A stretch of 64,000 nucleotides of DNA from Lagierella sp. (lineage in GTDB: Bacteria > Bacillota > Clostridia > Tissierellales > Peptoniphilaceae). Below, in pieces: positions 18,457 to 27,777 of this stretch. The stretch is taken from contig NZ_JASBYU010000007.1 in NCBI RefSeq assembly GCF_029983815.1, forward strand, positions 1-64,000, in the 5' to 3' direction. Position 1 is the first letter of the stretch, and every line of letters begins with the position of its first letter. Both the position numbers and the translations under genes were made by a program. The notes beneath the pieces were generated by a model, which did no database searches, was not told the DNA's origin, and was given only the letters and a program-made list of their open reading frames with translations.

Positions 18457-19144
18457 TTAGAATCACCGGTATTTCCTTAAATAATTCTATATTATCACTT
18501 TGAATTTTAGTGTTATATGCAAAAATTGACACATTTTCTTTCTCAGCTAGTTCCAAAGCCTTAGAAAATTCTTGGTCTGAAGAATAATTTAAAGTAAAAT
18601 AATCTACCTCTTCTAACTGAACTAAGAATAATATGATTGAACCAAAACCACTTCTTTTTGCCTGTATCAATTCTTTTACATGTTTAGTTCCTCTAGTTGT
18701 TGGGGCATCGGGAAATTTTGCGACCCTATTTTCTTCAAGGGTAACACCCTTGACTTCTAGAAAATAATTTTTGTCCTCTGTTTGGGAATAAAAGGATATG
18801 TCAAATCTTGAAGATCCATAGGGGACTTCTCTTTTTATATTTTTAGTTTGAAGGTGTTGAAATATATAATTTTTAGTTATTGCATCATAAATAATCTGGT
18901 TAGGTACTTGGGAGTCGATATTTATTAGTACATGATTTTTTTCAACGCTAATTAAAGAATATTTAGTCTTTCTATTGGGATTATTAGATTTTTCTAAGTA
19001 GCATAAAACTCCAGGTTGTAGAATTTCTTTACAACGTCCGGTTGTCTTTACATGGACTAATTCTAAAGACTCATTTACATAAACCAAAGCTATGAATCTA
19101 TTTAGCCTTTTTATAAAAATACCTTTGCAAATATTTGAATACAT
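18425..19144 (-). CDS. sfsA: SfsA family protein
   Basis: A 239-residue protein with the SfsA N-terminal OB-like part (GIFIKRLNRFIALVYV) and a C-terminal nuclease-like region in which YFLEVKGVTLEENRVAKFPD is diagnostic. E. coli SfsA stimulates maltose genes and binds DNA; the ExK signature hints at a nuclease fold, but the true activity is not established. GGAG lies eight bases before the ATG on the minus strand. It is first in a two-gene unit with tmcAL. Confidence 0.9.
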   Translation of the reverse strand: MYSNICKGIFIKRLNRFIALVYVNESLELVHVKTTGRCKEILQPGVLCYLEKSNNPNRKTKYSLISVEKNHVLINIDSQVPNQIIYDAITKNYIFQHLQTKNIKREVPYGSSRFDISFYSQTEDKNYFLEVKGVTLEENRVAKFPDAPTTRGTKHVKELIQAKRSGFGSIILFLVQLEEVDYFTLNYSSDQEFSKALELAEKENVSIFAYNTKIQSDNIELFKEIPVILNEKYSDNFRI

Positions 19145-19156
19145 TATAACTCCTTA

Positions 19157-19185
19157 TTGATTTTATTCCCCTCTTATTATATACT
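19157..19185 (+). promoter_or_regulatory. Putative promoter of the macro-like gene
   Basis: TTGATT (19157-19162) and TATACT (19180-19185) are 17 bases apart, in the divergent gap between sfsA and the next gene. On the opposite strand a TATAAT overlaps this -10 and may serve sfsA, though its -35 is poor. Confidence 0.55.
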
Positions 19186-19208
19186 AAAAAACTATAAGGT
19201 GGGTGGAT

Positions 19209-19646
19209 ATGGATATAAGGTATACCTTGGATAAGATATTTGATGTAGAAAGTGAAGCTATAGTATATTTTGCGAAAAATTCCCTATTAGAAGGGTCTCA
19301 AGAGCTTATAAACAGGGCGGGACTTAAAGCGTTGGAATCATTAACTAAATTACAAGGCTGCCCGACGGGGGATGTAAAGATAATACCAGGATATGATTTA
19401 AGTAATCTCTATATTCTATTGACGGTTTTACCCCATGACATAAAATCAAATATCAATAAAATACTTTTTGATCGTGCTTTTAATGAGATAATTAGAGTCG
19501 CAAAGGAATATGATATCAAATCACTAGCCATTAATTTAACGTATTTAAAAGAGAAATATGGCAAGGACTACATTGAAAGTCTCAATAAGGTTCTGCATTC
19601 TAAGGCATATAAATTCGATGATTTTATTGTATATCTTTGCAGGTAA
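19209..19646 (+). CDS. Divergent macro-domain-like protein, probably catalytically inactive
   Basis: A 145-residue protein. GCPTGDVKIIPGYDL (50-64) followed by YILLTVLP (68-75) matches the middle of macro domains such as YmdB (CPTGxAxIT-GxxL-VVHTVGP), and EAIVYFAKNSLLEG (17-29) aligns with the DAIVNAANSSL strand. The asparagines and glycine-rich loop that bind and turn over ADP-ribose are replaced (YFAKN, EGSQELIN). The second loop, normally STGxxG, reads AINLTYLKEK (107-116). It is therefore likely a relic fold or binding protein. ATG 19209 is chosen over GTG 19203, which is too near the AAGGTGG site. No partner is known; the next two genes are also obscure. Confidence 0.6.
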   Translation: MDIRYTLDKIFDVESEAIVYFAKNSLLEGSQELINRAGLKALESLTKLQGCPTGDVKIIPGYDLSNLYILLTVLPHDIKSNINKILFDRAFNEIIRVAKEYDIKSLAINLTYLKEKYGKDYIESLNKVLHSKAYKFDDFIVYLCR

Positions 19647-19651
19647 TTTCA

Positions 19652-19680
19652 TTGACTTTTCGCTAGTGTTTTGATAACAT
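19652..19680 (+). promoter_or_regulatory. Putative promoter of the PLC-like gene
   Basis: TTGACT (19652-19657) and TAACAT (19675-19680) are 17 bases apart, in the 82-base gap after the macro-like gene. The -35 is strong and the -10 mediocre. Confidence 0.45.
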
Positions 19681-19728
19681 TCTAATTAGCAGTTAATTTA
19701 GAATTAACAAAAGAAAGGGTGTTCTACT

Positions 19729-20361
19729 ATATTTCCTGAAACACATATAATAATTGCAGACAAGCTTTGTGAAAAGGTAAATGGAACCTATGATTTAAAC
19801 TTAAGCAAAAAATGGATGGCATGGGGTGCGGTATCCCCAGATATTTTGCCTCAATATAAGATTGTAAGGCATTATAAAAAATATAGTGAAGACTTTTTAG
19901 TAAATGAGATTGTGAGCTTAATCTATCTTTTTAAATTTTTGAATTTTAAAAAGATTGATAGATTTAAGAGGAAGATTTTTTCTACAAAAATAGGAGTTAT
20001 AAGTCATTTTCTTTGTGATTATATGTGTTTACCCCATAAGGAGAATTGGACTTTTGATAACGCCTTTAAAGATCATTATAAATACGAGAGGGATTTAAAC
20101 AGATTTGTTAAATCCCATAATTTTACAGAAAATGTGATTAATGTACAACCCATTAATCTCTATGAATTTGAAACAATTCACTTGAAGAAGTTGGTAATAG
20201 ATTATATTAATAAAGTTGAGGAAGAATATTCGAAAGCTGTATCTTTTAAACAGGATTTAGATTTTGCACTAAATTTGAGTTTAAACATATCCTGCTTTAT
20301 ATTGGATGTAGTGGAAGCTCTAGCAACCCAGGAGGATCTAAGGTACTCTTTTCTATTCTGA
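19729..20361 (+). CDS. Zinc-dependent phospholipase C-like protein, apparent AUA start
   Basis: A 210-residue protein of the zinc-dependent PLC/S1-P1 fold. With the start at 19729 the ligand set can be read as His6, Asp38, His48, His93, Asp97, His103, His116 and Glu120. The spacings HxxxDx5H and HxxxE copy bacterial phospholipase C. No signal peptide is visible, so a cytoplasmic role or unusual export is implied; the substrate is unknown. The first in-frame ATG (19816) would remove His6 and the conserved N-terminal helix. The open frame reaches back to 19708 with no ATG, GTG or TTG. ATA 19729 lies seven bases after AAAGGGTG and is the best start candidate. Confidence 0.7.
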   Translation: MFPETHIIIADKLCEKVNGTYDLNLSKKWMAWGAVSPDILPQYKIVRHYKKYSEDFLVNEIVSLIYLFKFLNFKKIDRFKRKIFSTKIGVISHFLCDYMCLPHKENWTFDNAFKDHYKYERDLNRFVKSHNFTENVINVQPINLYEFETIHLKKLVIDYINKVEEEYSKAVSFKQDLDFALNLSLNISCFILDVVEALATQEDLRYSFLF

Positions 20362-20380
20362 TTAATATATGGGAGGGCCT

Positions 20381-21106
20381 ATGCATCTTGCAAAGAAAAA
20401 AGAAGACAAACTAAAAGAAGATTTAAAGTCTAGATTTCTATATCAAGATGACTTGGACTCATTGTATCTCCTACTATCAGTAATAGAATCAGAGTATAGG
20501 TGTAATACTCTTAGGCCTAAGTATAGTTGTACTAAAAGGGTTTTTAATGCCATTGGCAAGTTTTTTAATGGTAGAGAGGATATCGATGAGATTAAATCCG
20601 CTGGAGTAAAAGTTTTGAATGAAGATCTTTCTAGACTGGAATTTGCAATATATCTTGAAGCCTATTCTCTGGGATATGAAAATTTTCATGCAGTTAATTA
20701 TGCTGAAAATTTTGTTTTGAGTAAATTATCTCCTAAGGATTTAAAGGGAAGAAAGAAATTATTTCATACCTATAAGGATAAAGAGACTAGGGAAGTAAAA
20801 AAGTATATTGTTAAGGGCATAAAAAGCTATAAGGAATTTGAAAAAAACACTGAAATTCTTGTAAGAAAGTATTTTGATAGGGTAATACGGGACAAGATTT
20901 ACTACTTGAACAAGTACTTGGATAAACAGCTTATATTTAGATTTGACGGTGTTAATACCTATATAGTTGAGGAAAGATTCATAACCTTAAAAGAATTAGA
21001 GCAATTATTTGATAAATTATTAAAAACTTATATTCGCTCAATCAAATTTCTAAGTAAAGAAGCGGTTTGGTTTGGCGTAAATGATAGAGTTTTAAGCAGA
21101 TATTAA
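20381..21106 (+). CDS. Hypothetical protein, 241 residues
   Basis: I do not recognise this protein. It is charged, lysine-rich and mostly helical by eye, with no signal peptide, membrane segment or metal-binding cluster. The middle holds a hydrophobic and aromatic patch (YLEAYSLGYENFHAVNYAEN). GGGAGGGCCT (20370-20379) places the start at ATG 20381 rather than the in-frame ATG at 20369. It starts 19 bases after the PLC-like gene and ends in a terminator, so the two share a transcript. Confidence 0.75.
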   Translation: MHLAKKKEDKLKEDLKSRFLYQDDLDSLYLLLSVIESEYRCNTLRPKYSCTKRVFNAIGKFFNGREDIDEIKSAGVKVLNEDLSRLEFAIYLEAYSLGYENFHAVNYAENFVLSKLSPKDLKGRKKLFHTYKDKETREVKKYIVKGIKSYKEFEKNTEILVRKYFDRVIRDKIYYLNKYLDKQLIFRFDGVNTYIVEERFITLKELEQLFDKLLKTYIRSIKFLSKEAVWFGVNDRVLSRY

Positions 21107-21131
21107 GAGAGGGGTAAATTACCCTCTTTTT
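21107..21131 (+). terminator. Intrinsic terminator after the 241-residue gene
   Basis: AGAGGG (21108-21113) pairs with CCCTCT (21122-21127), followed by a T run. It begins directly at the stop codon of the upstream gene. Confidence 0.75.
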
Positions 21132-21143
21132 ATTTATCAATGT

Positions 21144-21192
21144 AGCACTCAAACCTGTTAAGTGATTAGCATTAGACTTGGTAGTGAGTGCT
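21144..21192 (+). repeat. Long imperfect hairpin upstream of ruvC, related to the tig repeat
   Basis: AGCACTCA (21144-21151) pairs with TGAGTGCT (21185-21192). Inside, ACC/GGT and AAGT/ACTT continue the stem, leaving the loop GATTAGCATTAG. The outer arms and flank match the palindrome at 2710-2738 (AGCACTCAAA, and TGAGTGCTxGATTT, at both sites). It could be a structured leader, a small dispersed repeat or a regulator site. The rest of 21193-21307 shows only AT-rich DNA with a possible TAGAAT -10 near 21285. Confidence 0.5.
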
Positions 21193-21307
21193 CGATTTAT
21201 TTATTAAAGAACTAATAAATTCCTTTCGTTTTTATAAATCGTGATTATTGCCTAGGGGCTTACTAAATGAAAGTTATTTTATGGTAGAATTATATTGAGG
21301 TGTATTA

Positions 21308-21802
21308 GTGAGAGTATTGGGAATTGATCCAGGGATTGCAATTATTGGTTATTCTGTCCTGGATTTTTATAATAATAGAATAAAATTGGTTGAGTATGGT
21401 TGTATTACAACTTCTTCAAAGTCTACCCTGCCTGAAAGGTTAAGATTTATTGACGAAGAAATGAATAATATAATCACTGAATTTAAGCCGGAAGAAATGG
21501 CTATTGAGGAACTCTTCTTCAATAAAAATGTAAAGACCGCCATTACAGTTGCCCAAGCAAGAGGGGTAGAAGTCCTATCGGGGGTAAAAAATGACCTGGA
21601 AGTATTTGAATATACACCACTTCAAGTTAAACAGGCGGTGGTAGGGTATGGAAGAGCTGACAAGTTACAAGTTCAAGAGTCGGTAAAGGCTATTTTAAGA
21701 CTTGATCATATACCTAAGCCCGATGATGCAGCAGATGCAATTGCAATTGCAATTTGTCACTGCTTTAGCAATAAATTTAAGTACTTATATGAAATGAGGT
21801 AA
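21308..21802 (+). CDS. ruvC: Holliday junction resolvase RuvC
   Basis: A 164-residue nuclease that cuts Holliday junctions delivered by RuvAB. The first catalytic Asp is in GIDPG, the glutamate in AIEELFF, and the C-terminal acidic pair in KPDDAADAIA. The start is GTG 21308 with GAGGTG six bases upstream. ruvA follows after four bases, and ruvC-ruvA-ruvB-queA-tgt form one operon. Confidence 0.96.
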   Translation: MRVLGIDPGIAIIGYSVLDFYNNRIKLVEYGCITTSSKSTLPERLRFIDEEMNNIITEFKPEEMAIEELFFNKNVKTAITVAQARGVEVLSGVKNDLEVFEYTPLQVKQAVVGYGRADKLQVQESVKAILRLDHIPKPDDAADAIAIAICHCFSNKFKYLYEMR

Positions 21803-21806
21803 TATA

Positions 21807-22397
21807 TTGTACGCTTATATAATTGGCGATGTAAAAGCCATATATGAAGACGAAATAATAGTTGAAAACTCTGGAATAGGATATAGGATATATACTACTG
21901 CATCCACTATTGCAGAATTAAACACCTATGAAACCTTTAAATTATATACTGAGTATATTGTCAGAGAAGACGGTGTTTTTCTTTATGGATTTTCTAGTGA
22001 AGAGGAATTAAATCTTTTTAAGGAATTAATCAAGGTGTCATCAATCGGTCCTAAAGTTGCTATATCTCTATTGTCAACTTTAAACACCAATGATATAAAG
22101 TACGCTATCCACACTAATGATGTAGAGCTTTTAACAAAGGCACCTGGGATTGGAAAGAAGACAGCCGGAAGAATCATTTTAGAATTGAAGGATAAGTTGG
22201 CTAAGGATTACCATGTTCCAGATTCCGACTCTAATTTAGTTGATAAAGATGAGGATAGGGTTTTTGCAATTGAAGCTTTAATCAATTTGGGATATTTAAA
22301 AAATGATGTGGAAAAGGTATTGGGACAAATAGATCCTTCTTTAAGACTTGAGGATAAGATAAAAATGGCAATGAAAAATCTAGAGAGTAAGAGGTGA
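21807..22397 (+). CDS. ruvA: Holliday junction branch migration protein RuvA
   Basis: A 196-residue protein. An N-terminal OB domain ([12 protein letters not shown]), helix-hairpin-helix pairs ([12 protein letters not shown] and [17 protein letters not shown]) and a small C-terminal domain that contacts RuvB are visible. It binds four-way junctions as a tetramer. The start is TTG 21807 with GAGGT in front. The ruvB ribosome site overlaps its stop codon. Confidence 0.96.
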   Translation: MYAYIIGDVKAIYEDEIIVENSGIGYRIYTTASTIAELNTYETFKLYTEYIVREDGVFLYGFSSEEELNLFKELIKVSSIGPKVAISLLSTLNTNDIKYAIHTNDVELLTKAPGIGKKTAGRIILELKDKLAKDYHVPDSDSNLVDKDEDRVFAIEALINLGYLKNDVEKVLGQIDPSLRLEDKIKMAMKNLESKR

Positions 22398-22402
22398 TAG
22401 CT

Positions 22403-23410
22403 GTGGAAGATTCTAATGAGAGAATTGTTGGTAGAAATTTTATTTCTCAAGATGAAGTCATTGAATACTCTTTAAGACCAAAATGGATGAAGGATTATAT
22501 TGGTCAGGATAAGGCTAAGAAAAAACTTGAGATTTTCATTAAGGCTGCTAGAGAAAGAGGAGAGGCCTTGGACCATGTGCTTTTACATGGACCTCCAGGC
22601 CTTGGAAAGACTACTTTGGCAAATATTATAGCAAATGAAATGGGAGTCAATTTAAGGATAACGAGTGGTCCGGCAATTGAAAAACCATCTGACTTGGCCT
22701 CCATCTTAACGAATCTACAAAAGGATGATGTCTTATTTATCGATGAGATACATAGAATAAATCGTTCTGTGGAAGAAGTGCTATATCCTGCGATGGAAGA
22801 CTATGCTCTGGATATAATTGTAGGAAAAGGACCTTCTGCAAGGTCTTTGCGAATTGACTTAGAACACTTTACTTTAATTGGTGCAACGACTAGATCTGGA
22901 CAATTGACTTCCCCATTAAGGGACAGATTTGGAGTGCTTTTAAATTTGGAATTGTATTCCAATAACGACTTAGCCAAAATAGTTAAAAGATCTGCAGGGG
23001 TATTAAAAGTTGAGATAGATGACAATGGCGCCTTGGAAATAGCGAGAAGAAGCAGGGGAACGCCAAGAATTGCCAATAGATTATTGAAAAGGGTTAGGGA
23101 CTATGCTCAAGTAGTCCATGATGGTAAAATAACTGAAGAGATTTCTAAATTGGGGTTAAATATGTTAGAAGTAGACTCTTTAGGTTTGGATAGTGTGGAT
23201 AAAAAGATAATTTTAACAATAATTAACAATTTTTATGGTGGTCCTGTTGGAGTTGATACAATAGCTGCTTCTACCGGCGAAGAGAGTATCACAATTGAGG
23301 ATGTATACGAACCCTATTTACTCCAAATAGGATTTTTAAACAGAACTAGTAGGGGAAGGGTTGTGACTAAGAGGGCCTTTGAACACTTTGGTATAGAATA
23401 TAGGGAATAG
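22403..23410 (+). CDS. ruvB: Holliday junction branch migration helicase RuvB
   Basis: A 335-residue AAA+ motor with Walker [10 protein letters not shown], Walker B LFIDEIH, sensor region [17 protein letters not shown] and a C-terminal winged helix ending in [12 protein letters not shown]. It drives branch migration with RuvA. GTG 22403 is preferred to GTG 22394 because GAGGTG (22391-22396) is then a correctly spaced ribosome site. Confidence 0.96.
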   Translation: MEDSNERIVGRNFISQDEVIEYSLRPKWMKDYIGQDKAKKKLEIFIKAARERGEALDHVLLHGPPGLGKTTLANIIANEMGVNLRITSGPAIEKPSDLASILTNLQKDDVLFIDEIHRINRSVEEVLYPAMEDYALDIIVGKGPSARSLRIDLEHFTLIGATTRSGQLTSPLRDRFGVLLNLELYSNNDLAKIVKRSAGVLKVEIDDNGALEIARRSRGTPRIANRLLKRVRDYAQVVHDGKITEEISKLGLNMLEVDSLGLDSVDKKIILTIINNFYGGPVGVDTIAASTGEESITIEDVYEPYLLQIGFLNRTSRGRVVTKRAFEHFGIEYRE

Positions 23411-23418
23411 GTGGTTTA

Positions 23419-25573
<2,155 letters not shown>

Positions 25574-25584
25574 AGGAGGAAAAG

Positions 25585-25914
25585 ATGCCACAACAATTAG
25601 GTAGTTCATTGGGATTTATGATAATCATCTTTGCAGCTATGTACTTTTTCATGATTAGACCTACTCAAAAAAGAGAAAAAGAAGTACGTAAGATGAGAGA
25701 TAATCTTAAAGTTGGAGACAGAATAATCACTATTGGAGGAATCAAGGGAACTATTTTAAAGCTTGGAGATGACTTTGTTGTAATAGAGTCATCAAATGCT
25801 AAGACGAAATTAGAATTTGTTAAGTCTGCTGTAGGAACTGTTATAAGAGATGATAGTTCTGAAGTTGTAAAGGAAACTAAGGAAGACAAATCCGATAGTA
25901 AAGAAGAAGAATAG
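25585..25914 (+). CDS. yajC: Preprotein translocase subunit YajC
   Basis: A 109-residue protein with one N-terminal membrane helix (about 8-24, ending in FMIRPTQKREKE), a small cytoplasmic domain (VGDRIITIGGIKGTILK) and an acidic tail. It associates with SecDF-YidC in other bacteria. Here secD and secF do not follow; recJ does, behind a terminator. AAAGGAGG precedes the ATG. Confidence 0.93.
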   Translation: MPQQLGSSLGFMIIIFAAMYFFMIRPTQKREKEVRKMRDNLKVGDRIITIGGIKGTILKLGDDFVVIESSNAKTKLEFVKSAVGTVIRDDSSEVVKETKEDKSDSKEEE

Positions 25915-25925
25915 AAATGAAGGGA

Positions 25926-25965
25926 AAGATAAGATATTTGTAATTCAAATATTTTATCTTTTTTT
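25926..25965 (+). terminator. Strong terminator between yajC and recJ
   Basis: A 15-base stem (25926-25940 with 25946-25960, one G-T pair) around TAATT runs into seven T. The recJ ribosome site GGTGA starts immediately after the T tract. Confidence 0.85.
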
Positions 25966-25973
25966 GGTGATTT

Positions 25974-27710
25974 ATGAGTAAATGGTTGATAAAAGCGGCA
26001 AATAAGGAATATAGAAAGATTGCCCAAGAGTTTAAGATAAATGAAATATTGGCAAAGATTATTGCAAATAGGGACATAAGTTATGAAGAAATTCCTGGAT
26101 TTTTGAACCCGAATCAAAAAAACTCCATGCACGATCCCTTTTTAATGAAGGATATGGATAGAGCTGTGGAGTTGATTAAAGAAGGAATTGACAACAATAG
26201 CCATATAAGGATTGTAGGAGATTATGACCAGGATGGAAATTCTGCGACGATGACTTTGATGGATGGATTGTTGCTATTTACTGAAAATATCTCCTATGCA
26301 ATACCCCATAGAGTGGAAGATGGGTATGGTATATCTAAGAGGATTGTGGAAGAAGCAAAGGCTGATAATGTGGATTTGATAATAACCTGCGACAATGGAA
26401 TAAGTTCTTTGGAACCGGTAAAATTGGCAAAGGACCTGGGAATGAAAATAATTGTCACAGATCATCATCAAGTTCGAAAAAACGATAAGGGAAATGATAT
26501 TTTACCCAGCGCAGATGCAGTGCTAAATCCAAATAGGGAGGACTGTTCATATCCCTTTAAATATCTATGTGGAGCAGGTGTTGCTTTTAAATTGATGTAT
26601 GCCTTTTACTTAAAATACGATGGGGATATGGATTATCTCATGGATCTACTAGAATACGTTGCAATGGGAACCGTGGCGGACATTGTGGACTTGGTAGATG
26701 AAAATAGGTTTTTTGTAAAGGAAGGGTTAAATAAAATACACCATTCTAGTAATTATGGATTGCAGGCCCTTATTAGAGAGGCGGGGCTTAAACAGGATAA
26801 GATTAATACCTATGCTTTGGGATTTGTTTTAGGTCCATGTATCAACGCGGCGGGCAGACTGGATACTGCCGTCTGGGGCATAGAGTTATTCCTAGAGGAG
26901 AATATTGAAAAAATCGATGAGATTGCAAAAAAATTAGTTTCATTGAACGAAGAGCGTAAGTCCTTGACAGAAGATGGACTAGAGGCAGTTTTAAAAAGGA
27001 TAGAGAAGGAAAAGACTTTTGAGAATGATATAATTGTAGTATGTGAAAAGTCTATTCATGAGTCTTTGGCTGGGATAATAGCAGGTAGAGTAAAAGAAAA
27101 ATACAATAGACCCACTATAGTCTTTACGTCTTCTAGTGAAGAGGGAGTTTTGAAGGGTTCTGGTAGAAGCATTGAAGAATATAACATGTATGAGAATATT
27201 TTACCCTATAAAAACTTATTAAAGTCCTTTGGTGGACATCCCATGGCTGCGGGACTTTCTATATATGAAGAAAATTTTGAACTATTTTATTCCAGTTTAT
27301 TAGAGTCCTCTACTTTGACAAAAGAAGATTTAATTGAAAAAAAATATCTGGATAGTCAATTATTTATTGACCGATTGAACTTTGAAGTGGTAGAAGAGTT
27401 AGAGAAATTGGAACCCTATGGCAAGGGAAATCCAACACCTCTTTTTGGTGATAGAAGGGTTTTGGTCGAAGATTTACGAATTATCGGTAAAAATTCTAAC
27501 GCTTTACGCCTTGATTTATCTGTTAGAGGTAGAAAGGTAAAGGGAATAACTTTTTCAAGTTCACAGGAGATTAAAGCCATATACGACAATATAGTTGCAA
27601 GGAAAAAACACGACATGGACTGTCCGGAAATTGATATTTTGTATTATCCAAATATCAATGAGTACAAGGGAACAAAAACATTACAAGTAATAGTTAAAGA
27701 TATACGTTAG
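25974..27710 (+). CDS. recJ: Single-stranded-DNA-specific exonuclease RecJ
   Basis: A 578-residue DHH-family 5'-3' exonuclease. Motif I is GDYDQDGNSATM, the second aspartate is in ITCDNGIS and the DHH motif in VTDHHQV. The DHHA1 motif (KGSGRS, GGHPMAAGLSI) and a C-terminal OB-like domain follow. It acts in recombination and mismatch repair, in keeping with the nearby ruv genes. ATG 25974 follows GGTGA. The start lies only 8 bases after a terminator T tract, so expression depends on read-through or on a promoter inside yajC. Confidence 0.93.
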   Translation: MSKWLIKAANKEYRKIAQEFKINEILAKIIANRDISYEEIPGFLNPNQKNSMHDPFLMKDMDRAVELIKEGIDNNSHIRIVGDYDQDGNSATMTLMDGLLLFTENISYAIPHRVEDGYGISKRIVEEAKADNVDLIITCDNGISSLEPVKLAKDLGMKIIVTDHHQVRKNDKGNDILPSADAVLNPNREDCSYPFKYLCGAGVAFKLMYAFYLKYDGDMDYLMDLLEYVAMGTVADIVDLVDENRFFVKEGLNKIHHSSNYGLQALIREAGLKQDKINTYALGFVLGPCINAAGRLDTAVWGIELFLEENIEKIDEIAKKLVSLNEERKSLTEDGLEAVLKRIEKEKTFENDIIVVCEKSIHESLAGIIAGRVKEKYNRPTIVFTSSSEEGVLKGSGRSIEEYNMYENILPYKNLLKSFGGHPMAAGLSIYEENFELFYSSLLESSTLTKEDLIEKKYLDSQLFIDRLNFEVVEELEKLEPYGKGNPTPLFGDRRVLVEDLRIIGKNSNALRLDLSVRGRKVKGITFSSSQEIKAIYDNIVARKKHDMDCPEIDILYYPNINEYKGTKTLQVIVKDIR

Positions 27711-27711
27711 A

Positions 27712-27740
27712 TTGTAGATTACTCTAAAATATGGTAGTAT
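27712..27740 (+). promoter_or_regulatory. Putative promoter of rel
   Basis: TTGTAG (27712-27717) and TAGTAT (27735-27740) are 17 bases apart, directly after the recJ stop codon and 38 bases before the rel start codon. Confidence 0.45.
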
Positions 27741-27777
27741 GAAGTTATTAATTTTATATAAGTAGGAGGTGTATAAA

